A stretch of 32,370 bases of DNA from Oscillospiraceae bacterium (GTDB lineage Bacteria > Bacillota > Clostridia > Oscillospirales > Ruminococcaceae): NCBI GenBank assembly GCA_014799395.1, contig JAAVID010000106.1, positions 1 to 32,370 of the forward strand, written 5' to 3'. The position numbers were made by a program, and so were the translations under genes. The notes beneath the pieces were generated by a model. It ran no database searches, was not told the DNA's origin, and saw only the letters and a program-made list of their open reading frames with translations. The first letter of the stretch is position 1, and each line of letters begins with the position of its first letter. Below are positions 25,282 through 32,370 of this stretch, piece after piece.

Positions 25282-25587
25282 TTACAGCAGCCTATCAATA
25301 TCACGCCGCGAATAAATTATTCTCTCAATGCAGATCGTTTCGGCAGCGTCATTGATAAGATAAAAAATCGTGTAATTACCGACATTAAAAAATCTTAAAC
25401 CGCGGCTTTTCCACGGCTCGGACTGCCATACCTTATGCCGTTTCGGAAAGACCTTCAATTCGGAAATACTTTCCCTGATCTGAGTAACGACCTCCGTCGC
25501 TGTTGCCCTCATACCGATAACGTCCGCAATATAATCGAAAACAGCATCAAGGTCGATTAACGCTTTTTGAGTGTAAATTATTTTCAT
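25282..25587 (-). CDS. RelE/ParE-family toxin
   Basis: 101 residues. MKIIYTQKALIDLDAVFDYIAD, then FPKRHKVWQSEPWKSRGLRFF, VGNYTIFYLINDAAETICIERIIYSRRDIDRLL: the typical small beta-sheet fold with R/F/Y residues near the C-terminal end, closest to ParE/YoeB-like plasmid stabilisation toxins. Such toxins cut mRNA on the ribosome or poison gyrase; which applies cannot be told. The start overlaps the antitoxin stop (ATGA). Confidence 0.9.
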   Translation of the reverse strand: MKIIYTQKALIDLDAVFDYIADVIGMRATATEVVTQIRESISELKVFPKRHKVWQSEPWKSRGLRFFNVGNYTIFYLINDAAETICIERIIYSRRDIDRLL

Positions 25588-25820
25588 ATGCCGAATTTCT
25601 CCCGCATATGCTTGTTGACCTCTTCTTCCGTGAACACTCTTCCCGCGCGGATATCTTCTTCCGCCTCCTCGAGCATTGCGTTAAGCTCGGCACGGTTTTT
25701 CGGAAACACGGACGCGGGCGGCTCAACCGTTATACGGTGCTCAAAAAGCGCCACAAATCCCGCAAGCTCCTCGTCGGTCAGCTGATCGAATATCATCTGC
25801 GCGCGTTCTCTCGTGCTCAT
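25584..25820 (-). CDS. Antitoxin of the RelE/ParE pair
   Basis: 78 residues, acidic and helical (AQMIFDQLTDEELAGFVALF), with a C-terminal toxin-binding-like part (LEEAEEDIRAGRVFTEEEVNKHMREKFG). The family is not certain. AAGGAG lies 8 nt upstream of the ATG. It comes first in the operon, as usual for antitoxins, and probably represses the operon through the palindrome at its promoter. Confidence 0.82.
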   Translation of the reverse strand: MSTRERAQMIFDQLTDEELAGFVALFEHRITVEPPASVFPKNRAELNAMLEEAEEDIRAGRVFTEEEVNKHMREKFGI

Positions 25821-25852
25821 ATAACCAACTCCTTATAAAACACGGATTTTAC

Positions 25853-25869
25853 AATATAATTGTTATATT
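25853..25869. promoter_or_regulatory. Palindromic operator at the toxin-antitoxin promoter
   Basis: Perfect AATATAA-TTG-TTATATT, just after the -10 and over the likely transcription start. A second pair, TTACAAT (25849-25855) and ATTGTAA (25873-25879), brackets it and overlaps the -10. The position suits autorepression by the antitoxin. Confidence 0.6.
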
Positions 25870-25872
25870 TTA

Positions 25873-25901
25873 ATTGTAACACACTTTACTGCAAATGTCA
25901 A
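25873..25901 (-). promoter_or_regulatory. Promoter of the toxin-antitoxin operon
   Basis: TTGACA (25896-25901), 17 nt, TACAAT (25873-25878) on the minus strand. Confidence 0.88.
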
Positions 25902-25913
25902 TGATTTATTATG

Positions 25914-25941
25914 AAAAAGGGGCTGCCGAATCGACAGCCCC
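25914..25941 (-). terminator. Terminator of the glutamine synthetase gene
   Basis: GGGGCTG (25919-25925) pairs with CAGCCCC (25935-25941); on the minus strand TTTTT follows. It lies 65 nt after the gene's stop. Confidence 0.9.
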
Positions 25942-26006
25942 AAAGAAAAGGGAGCGGGATATTTTCGGTCGAAAGCCGACGGCAAACCCGCCGAACCTTG
26001 ACCGCA

Positions 26007-28106
26007 TTATACGTTGAACAGCAGCTCGTCGTAGGTCGGGTACGGCCAGTACTCCTCGCCGACGATGGTCTCCAGTTCATCCGCGACGGCGCGCAGGCTC
26101 TGCATATCCGCGAATACCTCGTCGTGATAGTAACGCGCCTTTTTCTCCGCGTCCTCGATGGACTGCGCCTTTACGACAGCGTCGGACAGCGCGTGAGCCT
26201 TGTCGTTGAGCGCGATCGTAAGCTCGTTGACCTTCTTCGCCATTTCGGTCTCGACGGTCGGCTCTACGCCGAGCGCCTTCTTGCTTGCCGCGATATCGCA
26301 AATATCCTTCGCGAACTTCATTACCGCGGGCAATATCTCCGTCTTAGCCATATCAGCGGCGGTGAGCGCTTCTATGTTGATGACCTTTGAGTAATTCTCG
26401 AGAAGGATCTCCTGTCTTGCGTGAAGCTCTACCTCGCTGTATACGCCGAACTTCTTGAACAGGTCGATATTCTTCTGCGCGGTAATGCACGGGATAGCGT
26501 CTACCGTGGACTTGAGGTTCGGCAGACCGCGCTTCTCGGCTTCTACGGGCCATTCGTCGCCGTAGCCGTTACCGTTGAAGATAACGCGCTTGTGCTCCTT
26601 GATGGTCTTAACAAGCAGGTCGTGGAGCGCTTCGTTGAACTTTTCGGGAGCAACGCCCTCCAGTTCGTCCGCGAACTCGGTAAGCGAATTAGCGACGATA
26701 GTATTCAAGATCGTGTTAGGACCCGCAACGTTAAGGTTAGAACCTACCATTCTGAACTCAAACTTGTTGCCCGTAAACGCGAACGGAGAGGTTCTGTTTC
26801 TGTCGGTACTGTCCTTGGGGAACTCGGGAAGCGACGACACGCCGACGTTGAACATCTGCTTGCCCGCGCCGGTGTACTCCTTGCCCTCGACAAGCGCGTC
26901 AACGACTGCCTGGAGCTCCTCGCCGAGGAATATCGAGATGATAGCGGGAGGCGCTTCGTTCGCGCCGAGACGGTGGTCGTTGCCCGGACTTGCCACGGAC
27001 ATTCTCAGCAGGTCGGAATACTCGTCGACAGCCTTGATTATCGCCGCGAGGAACGTGAGGAACTGCGCGTTCTGCATAGGCGAACGTCCGGGATTGAGCA
27101 GGTTCTGACCGTCGTCGGTGGACAGGCTCCAGTTATCGTGCTTGCCCGAGCCGTTTATACCCGCAAAGGGCTTCTCGTGGAGCAGACATACAAGGTCGTG
27201 CTCGAGAGCTATCTTCTTCATAAGCTCCATAGTGAGCTGGTTCTGGTCGGTCGCGAGGTTTGCGGGCGCGAATATCGGCGCGTTCTCGTGCTGAGACGGC
27301 GCGACCTCGTTATGCTTGGTCTTGGATGTAATGCCGAGCTTCCACAAATGCTCGTCGAGGTCTTTCATATAATCGGCAACGCGCTCCTTGATAGAACCGA
27401 AATAGTGGTCGTCGAGCTCCTGACCCTTGGGAGCGGGAGCGCCGAACAGCGTTCTGCCCGTGAAAATAAGGTCTTTTCTCTTATCGTAAGTAGCCTTGTT
27501 TACGAGGAAGTACTCCTGCTCCGCTCCGACGGTCGCAACAACGCGCTTGGTCGTCTCGTTGCCGAACAGGCGGAGAATACGGACAGCGGCGTCGGAAACA
27601 ACGTCCATAGAGCGCAGAAGAGGGGTCTTTTTGTCAAGCGCCTCGCCCGAATACGAATAGAACGCGGTAGGAATGTACAGCGAGCCTTCCTTTACAAACG
27701 CGTACGAGGTCGGGTCCCATGCCGTATATCCGCGCGCCTCGAACGTTGCGCGAATACCGCCCGACGGGAAGCTCGACGCGTCGGGCTCGCCCTTGATAAG
27801 CTCCTTGCCCGAGAACTCCATGATAACCGTGCCGTCGCCCATCGGCGAGATAAAGCTGTCGTGCTTTTCGGCGGTGATGCCCGTCATCGGCTGGAACCAG
27901 TGCGTATAGTGGGTCGCGCCCTTTTCTATCGCCCAGTCCTTCATTGCCGCCGCAACTACGTCGGAGATCGAACTGTCAAGCTCCTTGCCCTCCGCGATAG
28001 TCTTTTTCAGCGCCTTGAAAACGTTCTTCGGCAGGCGCTGCTTCATCGTCTCCTCGTTGAACACGTCAATGCCGAACTGGTCTACAACATTAAATTTCTC
28101 TTCCAT
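26007..28106 (-). CDS. glnN: Glutamine synthetase, type III
   Basis: Makes glutamine from glutamate, ammonia and ATP. 699 residues, the long GSIII form. It starts [21 protein letters not shown]. Family landmarks are [32 protein letters not shown] (metal site), [51 protein letters not shown] and [20 protein letters not shown]. The start at 28106 has GGAGG 11 nt upstream; a second AAAGGG lies closer. It is monocistronic: own promoter, leader hairpin and terminator. Control probably acts in the leader. Confidence 0.97.
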   Translation of the reverse strand: MEEKFNVVDQFGIDVFNEETMKQRLPKNVFKALKKTIAEGKELDSSISDVVAAAMKDWAIEKGATHYTHWFQPMTGITAEKHDSFISPMGDGTVIMEFSGKELIKGEPDASSFPSGGIRATFEARGYTAWDPTSYAFVKEGSLYIPTAFYSYSGEALDKKTPLLRSMDVVSDAAVRILRLFGNETTKRVVATVGAEQEYFLVNKATYDKRKDLIFTGRTLFGAPAPKGQELDDHYFGSIKERVADYMKDLDEHLWKLGITSKTKHNEVAPSQHENAPIFAPANLATDQNQLTMELMKKIALEHDLVCLLHEKPFAGINGSGKHDNWSLSTDDGQNLLNPGRSPMQNAQFLTFLAAIIKAVDEYSDLLRMSVASPGNDHRLGANEAPPAIISIFLGEELQAVVDALVEGKEYTGAGKQMFNVGVSSLPEFPKDSTDRNRTSPFAFTGNKFEFRMVGSNLNVAGPNTILNTIVANSLTEFADELEGVAPEKFNEALHDLLVKTIKEHKRVIFNGNGYGDEWPVEAEKRGLPNLKSTVDAIPCITAQKNIDLFKKFGVYSEVELHARQEILLENYSKVINIEALTAADMAKTEILPAVMKFAKDICDIAASKKALGVEPTVETEMAKKVNELTIALNDKAHALSDAVVKAQSIEDAEKKARYYHDEVFADMQSLRAVADELETIVGEEYWPYPTYDELLFNV

Positions 28107-28130
28107 TGTCCCTTTCCTCCACATAAATTT

Positions 28131-28181
28131 AAATAAAAAACGGCGTTCTGAGCACAGTTCACCCGTACACGAAACGCCGTT
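28131..28181 (-). terminator. Terminator-like hairpin in the glnN leader
   Basis: AACGGCGTT (28139-28147) pairs with AACGCCGTT (28173-28181), loop 25 nt, followed on the minus strand by TTTTATTT. It lies between the promoter and the gene's ribosome site, starting about 10 nt into the transcript, so it is a possible attenuator. Confidence 0.65.
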
Positions 28182-28197
28182 GTTTCTTACAGTTATT

Positions 28198-28226
28198 ATT
28201 ATAACCGATTTTTCCTTATTTGTCTA
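28198..28226 (-). promoter_or_regulatory. Promoter of glnN
   Basis: TAGACA (28221-28226), 17 nt, TATAAT (28198-28203) on the minus strand. Confidence 0.78.
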
Positions 28227-28254
28227 CTGCCTTCCTGCACAAAAAATCATTTTT

Positions 28255-28356
28255 TATTCGGAGATTTTTCGGCATTCTGCACAATAAATTGCAATTCCGC
28301 ATCTCAAAAAAATTCTTTTTGAGAGCTTATCCGAGAATTTTTCTCCGAATTCTGCA
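28255..28356. repeat. Imperfect direct repeats upstream of the glnN promoter
   Basis: ATTCGGAGATTTTTC...ATTCTGCA (28255-28281) recurs as ATCCGAGAATTTTTC...AATTCTGCA (28329-28356), with a further CTGCACA near 28234. Between them is a short stem, TCTCAAAAA/TTTTTGAGA (28302-28324), which may end the DUF3737 transcript. No gene is seen in 28227-28383. Confidence 0.4.
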
Positions 28357-28383
28357 AGTTGGCACATTCGCTCTTTCACACGG

Positions 28384-29229
28384 TTATGCGCAGCAGCCGC
28401 AGACGATCACCTCGCCGCGCGAGTTTTCGTCGTCGCGGATGATCTCGCCAACGCTCGGCGCGCAGATACGCCCCGAAAGAGGATTTTTAACGCTCACTAT
28501 CGGCGTTGTTACGCACGCCTCGACCTCGGATTTTTCAAAGCTGAGGTTGGTATCGGTCATCTCGCAGTTTACGAGCTTTAAGCCCTTGCAGTAGCAAAGC
28601 GGCTGAGTGCCCGAGATCTTGCAGTTCTCAAAGGTGACGTTCTCGCAGTACCACGCGAGGTATTCTCCCTTGACGACCGAATTCCTCACAACAACGTTTT
28701 TCGCGTGCCAGAACGCGTCTTTCGTATCGAAAACGCAGTTCTCGAACGTGGAATTTTCGATATACTGGAACGAATATTTTCCCTTGAAATTCACGTTTTT
28801 AAACCGCAGATCGGACGAGCGCATCATAAAATACTCGCTCTCGGCGGTGCAGTCGGTCATTTCAATACCGTTCACCGACCAGCCGAACTCGGGGGAGATT
28901 ATGTCGCAATCGCGCATTACAACATTTTCACACTCGCGGAGCGCCTTTATGCCGTGCAGCCGGGTATCCGTTATCTCGATACCGCGCGAATACCACAGCG
29001 CCGCCCTGCAAAGCTCGGTCATTTCCGAATGCGAGATCTTCAGATTGTCATCGTGCCAGAACGGATAACGCAAATTAAGAAAGCAATTCTCCGCCGTAAC
29101 GTCCCTGCACTCCTTGAACGCGCTCTCGCCGTCCGCGGGACCGTCAAATCTGCAATCCCGAACGATAATGCCGCGCTCGCCGTACAGCGCTCTTTCCTCG
29201 TCGAAGGTCTGATTTGAAATAGTTTTCAT
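28384..29229 (-). CDS. DUF3737 protein (right-handed beta-helix-like)
   Basis: 281 residues made of repeating units of about 20 residues with regularly spaced Cys/Asn/Phe (VRDCRFDG, AENCFLN, EITDTRLHG, VMRDCDII, EMTDCTAE, RFKNVNFKG, TFENCVFDT, VVRNSVVKG, TFENCKISG, KLVNCEMTD). This is the pattern of a beta-helix, and the whole matches DUF3737. There is no signal peptide, so it is probably cytoplasmic. It ends with CGCCA. GGGAG precedes the ATG. It follows dnaJ by 20 nt and may be on the heat-shock transcript. The function is not known to me. Confidence 0.87.
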   Translation of the reverse strand: MKTISNQTFDEERALYGERGIIVRDCRFDGPADGESAFKECRDVTAENCFLNLRYPFWHDDNLKISHSEMTELCRAALWYSRGIEITDTRLHGIKALRECENVVMRDCDIISPEFGWSVNGIEMTDCTAESEYFMMRSSDLRFKNVNFKGKYSFQYIENSTFENCVFDTKDAFWHAKNVVVRNSVVKGEYLAWYCENVTFENCKISGTQPLCYCKGLKLVNCEMTDTNLSFEKSEVEACVTTPIVSVKNPLSGRICAPSVGEIIRDDENSRGEVIVCGCCA

Positions 29230-29249
29230 ATTGAACTCTCCCGAAAACG

Positions 29250-30404
29250 TTACTTATTAAACATATCCTTGATCTTGTTCAAGAACGTCTTGCGCTTCTC
29301 GTAATTCTTCTCGTCAAGCGTTTCCTCAAAGGCTTGCAGAGCTTCTTTCTGCTTCTTGCTGAGGTTCTTGGGAACTTCTACGTTTATTCTGACCATTTGA
29401 TCTCCCCTGTCGCCCTCGGAGCGCTGGAGCTTCTGAACGCCCTTTCCGCGAAGTCTGAACACCGTTCCCGGCTGAGTTCCCGCGGGAACGTTATAGCTCA
29501 CCTTGCCGTCGATAGTCGGCACCTCTATCTCCGCGCCGAGCGCCGCCTGCGAATAGGTTATCGGGAAATCTATCCAGATATTGTAGTCCTCGCGCTCGAA
29601 AACGGGGTCTTTACGAACCGAAATGCGCACCTTGAGGTCGCCGCGCGAGCCGCCGTTTGAACCCACGCTTCCCTGTCCGCGGACGTTGAGGGTCATTCCG
29701 TCGTCGATACCCGCCGGCACCTTGACGGAAACGGTTTTCTTCATCGCCGTCTTTCCCGAACCGCCGCACTTCGCGCACGGGCTTTCCACTATCTTGCCCT
29801 TGCCGCCGCACTTCGAGCAGGCTCTCTGCGACTGCATCATACCGAACATACTGCGCTGCTGAACCGTAACAAATCCCCTGCCCTTACAATCGGGACAGGT
29901 CTTTGTGCTCGTGCCCGCCTTTGCGCCCGTACCGTTGCAGTCGGGACAGTCCTCCGTGCGGTTTATCGTTATATCGTGCGAAACACCCTTGCACGCCTCC
30001 ATAAACCCGATCTCGAGCTGCACCGCGATGTCCGCGCCGCGCCGCGGAGCGTTCGGATTAGACGCGCGTCCGCCGCCGAAGCCGCCCATACCGCCGCCGA
30101 AAATGTCCGCGAAGATGTCGCCCAAGTCCACGCCCTCAAATCCGCCCGTGAAATTAGCTCCGCCGCCGTAGCTCGGGTCAACGCCCGCGTGACCGAACTG
30201 GTCGTACTTGGCGCGCTTTTCGGGGTCGCTGAGCACCTGATTTGCCTCGTTGACCTCCTTGAACTTCGCCTCGGCTTCGGGATCGTCGGGGTTAAGGTCG
30301 GGGTGATACTGCTTAGCCAGCTTGCGGTACGCCTTTTTTATCTCCGCGTCGGTAGCGCCCTTCTGAAGCCCCAGCACCTCGTAATAGTCTCTTTTCTCTG
30401 CCAT
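29250..30404 (-). CDS. dnaJ: Chaperone protein DnaJ
   Basis: 384 residues. The J domain (1-70) has the HPD motif in [11 protein letters not shown] Gly/Phe-rich linker (about 75-115) is followed by four CxxCxGxG zinc repeats ([32 protein letters not shown]) at about 150-215. The C-terminal substrate domains carry [11 protein letters not shown] and LRGKGVQKL. It stimulates the ATPase of DnaK, whose gene lies one gene upstream. All motifs are intact. Confidence 0.99.
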   Translation of the reverse strand: MAEKRDYYEVLGLQKGATDAEIKKAYRKLAKQYHPDLNPDDPEAEAKFKEVNEANQVLSDPEKRAKYDQFGHAGVDPSYGGGANFTGGFEGVDLGDIFADIFGGGMGGFGGGRASNPNAPRRGADIAVQLEIGFMEACKGVSHDITINRTEDCPDCNGTGAKAGTSTKTCPDCKGRGFVTVQQRSMFGMMQSQRACSKCGGKGKIVESPCAKCGGSGKTAMKKTVSVKVPAGIDDGMTLNVRGQGSVGSNGGSRGDLKVRISVRKDPVFEREDYNIWIDFPITYSQAALGAEIEVPTIDGKVSYNVPAGTQPGTVFRLRGKGVQKLQRSEGDRGDQMVRINVEVPKNLSKKQKEALQAFEETLDEKNYEKRKTFLNKIKDMFNK

Positions 30405-30434
30405 ACTTTATCCTCTTATTCTATGTTATGTTGA

Positions 30435-31487
30435 TCAATCGTACAGATCGGGATCGACCATCGGAACGATAAGCTCGCAGACCTCGCCGCTCTCGTCAAA
30501 GCCCCAGAAGCTCCGATAAAAGCCGTCGCCGAAACCCGAGCTTATCTGCACCATACGCCCGCCGCTGTCGGGGTTCGTCCACTCTATGAAGTCGCCGCCC
30601 TCGCGCTGATACGCGGGCAGTTTTTCAAAGCTCTCGGCGAAAAACGCCGCAAAGTAATCATCATAATGATTTTTCCCCGCGTTTTCCTTATGCCACTTTT
30701 CGAGGAACTCCGCGTAATTTTTCGCTCCGTTCGCGTCGATAAAGCACATCATTCCCGCGTCTACGGGGAAGCCGTGCATAACGCCGTCGCTCGCTTTAAA
30801 CGCCGCCGTCTCCTCCTCGGACTCCGCAAGCTCGTAGCGAACAGCCCTTGTGTCCTTTATTTTGAGCCGAGCCGTACACATTCGTATACCTATATAATTA
30901 TGGCGGCATATCGACACCTCGGCGGGATAGCTGCCTTTCGGTATTCCGCGTTTAAGTACGGGCGCTATAACGTGATCGCCGTACATATAGCACAGCGGGT
31001 CCGCAACAACGACCTTTCCGCTCGGCACGTCCACCGTGCCGACCGTGAGGAAAAAGCGCGTTTCGGTCTTGACGAACTGCCGCGCGATTTTTTCAACGTC
31101 GACCTCGGACTGCGAGATGTACTTCAGATTTTTCTCGAAAACCGCCTGTATCCGTTCCCTCGCGTTGAATTGAAGAATAAAATCGATCATCTTGAATGCC
31201 AGCTCGACCGCCTCGTCCTTGTCGGACGGGAACTCGTCAAAACCGCTGAAAACCGCGGTGCAGTCGGTGCTTTCCTCATCGGGGAAACCACCCGCGATAC
31301 CGATAAGGTACTTCCCGAGCGCGCTCTTCTTGAACTTAAACACAAAGAAGATCAGATCGCCGTTCTGGTCGTCCTTTAACGCAAACGCAAAATCGATCTT
31401 CTTAGGCGGCTTGCCGTCCATTTCGTCTCTTTCGGAGAGCCATTCGCACAATGCCTTTTGCGCGATGTCTTTCTGTTTTTCGTTCAT
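30435..31487 (-). CDS. DUF4241 protein
   Basis: 350 residues from the ATG at 31487, with GAAAGG 7 nt upstream. The N-terminal third (about 1-125) is mixed alpha/beta (IDFAFALKDDQNGDLIFFVFKFKK). The second part is DUF4241-like: VPSGKVVVADPLCYMYG, IPKGSYPAEVSICR, IGIRMCTARLKIKDTRAVRYELA, VDAGMMCFIDANG, FIEWTNPDSGGRMVQISSGFGDGFYRSFWGFDESG. The VxDP and GDGxYxxFWG motifs are typical of that domain. It lies between dnaK and dnaJ, with 63 nt to dnaK and 30 nt to dnaJ. There is no signal peptide. The function is unknown; the N-terminal part may be a separate domain. Confidence 0.83.
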   Translation of the reverse strand: MNEKQKDIAQKALCEWLSERDEMDGKPPKKIDFAFALKDDQNGDLIFFVFKFKKSALGKYLIGIAGGFPDEESTDCTAVFSGFDEFPSDKDEAVELAFKMIDFILQFNARERIQAVFEKNLKYISQSEVDVEKIARQFVKTETRFFLTVGTVDVPSGKVVVADPLCYMYGDHVIAPVLKRGIPKGSYPAEVSICRHNYIGIRMCTARLKIKDTRAVRYELAESEEETAAFKASDGVMHGFPVDAGMMCFIDANGAKNYAEFLEKWHKENAGKNHYDDYFAAFFAESFEKLPAYQREGGDFIEWTNPDSGGRMVQISSGFGDGFYRSFWGFDESGEVCELIVPMVDPDLYD

Positions 31488-31512
31488 AAAAAAACCTTTC
31501 AAAATCGGCAAA

Positions 31513-31536
31513 TACACCGCGGATTTACGCGGTGTA
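31513..31536 (-). terminator. Hairpin after dnaK
   Basis: TACACCGCG (31513-31521) pairs with CGCGGTGTA (31528-31536). On the minus strand the downstream tract is ATTTGCCGATTTT, poor in U. It is more likely a partial terminator or stabilising/processing hairpin between dnaK and the DUF4241-dnaJ part than a full stop. Confidence 0.5.
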
Positions 31537-31550
31537 CAAGCCTTAAATAA

Positions 31551-32370
31551 TTACTTCTCGGTGAATTCAACGTCTACCGCGCCGTCGTCATTGCCGCCGT
31601 TATCCTCGGGAGCCGCTCCGGCTGCGCCCGCAGCGCCTGCCGCATTGGGATCGCCGCCGTTTGCCTGGTAAACCTTACCGGCTACCTCGTAGAACGCGTT
31701 CTGGAGCTCCTCCTTGGCTTTCTTGATAGCCTCGATGTCCGTGCCCTTGAGCGCCTCCTCGAGAGCCGCGATCTTCGGCTCTACCTTTTCCTTGTCCTCT
31801 GCGGTTACCTTGTCTCCGAAATCGGTCATAGACTTCTTCATCTGGTAAACCATAGAATCCGCTTCATTGCGCGTGTCTACGTCCTCCTTGCGCTTCTTGT
31901 CCTCCGCCGCGAACGCCTCCGCTTCCTTGACCGCCTTGTCAATATCGTCCTTGCTCATATTCGTGGAAGCCGTAATGGAGATGTGCTGCTCCTTGCCCGT
32001 GCCGAGGTCCTTTGCGGATACGTTTACGATACCGTTTGCGTCAATATCGAACGTAACCTCGATCTGCGGGATCCCGCGGGGAGCGGGAGCGATACCCTCC
32101 AGACGGAAGTTGCCTATGGACTTGTTGTCCTTCGCGAACTCGCGCTCGCCCTGGAGTACGTTTACGTCAACGGACGGCTGATTGTCCGCGTAGGTCGTGA
32201 ACACTCTGCTCTCCTTGGTCGGGATAGTGGTGTTGCGCTCGATCATTCTCGTGCAAACGCCGCCCGCGGTCTCGATACCGAGCGACAGCGGAGTAACGTC
32301 GAGCAGTACTATGCCCTGTACTTCCTTATTCAATACGCCGCCCTGAATGGACGCTCCGATAGCAACGCAC
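31551..32370 (-). CDS. dnaK: Chaperone protein DnaK (C-terminal 273 residues, runs off window)
   Basis: The frame enters the window as [19 protein letters not shown], the end of the ATPase domain. It continues through the interdomain linker [14 protein letters not shown] and the substrate-binding domain ([21 protein letters not shown], then [19 protein letters not shown]). The helical lid follows, ending in an Ala/Gly/Asp-rich tail with VDVEFTEK. This is standard for Hsp70. The N-terminal part and any hrcA-grpE genes are beyond the window edge. Confidence 0.98.
   Translation of the reverse strand, partial: CVAIGASIQGGVLNKEVQGIVLLDVTPLSLGIETAGGVCTRMIERNTTIPTKESRVFTTYADNQPSVDVNVLQGEREFAKDNKSIGNFRLEGIAPAPRGIPQIEVTFDIDANGIVNVSAKDLGTGKEQHISITASTNMSKDDIDKAVKEAEAFAAEDKKRKEDVDTRNEADSMVYQMKKSMTDFGDKVTAEDKEKVEPKIAALEEALKGTDIEAIKKAKEELQNAFYEVAGKVYQANGGDPNAAGAAGAAGAAPEDNGGNDDGAVDVEFTEK

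Noticed and set aside
26421-28136. A 571-codon open frame antisense to glnN
   Set aside because: It is a shadow of the conserved type III glutamine synthetase, with low-complexity R/V/L composition.

Overview
The window looks like chromosome of a Gram-positive gut-type clostridium (Oscillospiraceae/Ruminococcus-like). The evidence is the gene order (plsX-rnc-Elp3-like radical SAM, infC-rpmI-rplT, pheS-pheT behind a T-box, recO...mutS2), AGGAGG-type ribosome binding sites, near-consensus sigma-A promoters, a folate-dependent TrmFO, a type III glutamine synthetase, and families common in gut Firmicutes (DUF3737, DUF3791, DUF3990, DUF4241). No phage, IS element, CRISPR, rRNA or tRNA was recognised. 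Taxonomy below class level is inference.

Region 1 (1-7446, minus): trmH-like methyltransferase, topA, trmFO, an anchored LRR-like protein, plsX, rnc and the start of an Elp3-like radical SAM gene. They are packed with short gaps or 8-14 nt overlaps, as in one transcription unit; acpP is absent from its usual place between plsX and rnc. Region 2 (7489-10250, minus): eno, then infC-rpmI-rplT behind a consensus promoter and a leader with a terminator hairpin, the arrangement expected for L20-controlled attenuation.

Region 3 (10316-13161, plus): the only plus-strand island. It has an ECF-type sigma factor, a membrane protein overlapping it by ATGA (probable anti-sigma), and a second gene repeating the membrane protein's extracytoplasmic domain at about 70% identity but with no membrane segment. 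I do not recognise that domain; this is the best candidate for an undescribed system here.

Region 4 (13163-21867, minus): a T-box-controlled pheS-pheT pair, then an upstream operon: a 39-codon remnant of a Cof-type HAD phosphatase, recO, a zinc-ribbon membrane protein, mutS2 and a metallo-beta-lactamase-fold hydrolase. Region 5 (21910-25901, minus, accessory): two paralogous ATP-grasp genes, the first followed without a promoter by a translationally coupled DUF3791-DUF3990-small protein trio, then a RelE/ParE-type toxin-antitoxin pair with its own promoter, palindromic operator and terminator.

Region 6 (25914-32370, minus): type III glutamine synthetase with a terminator-like hairpin in its short leader, a DUF3737 protein, dnaJ, a DUF4241 protein, and the C-terminal part of dnaK. 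The DUF4241 gene sits between dnaK and dnaJ, which are normally adjacent.

Starts were reassigned where Shine-Dalgarno position argued against the longest frame. All similarity statements are from reading the sequence, not from searches.
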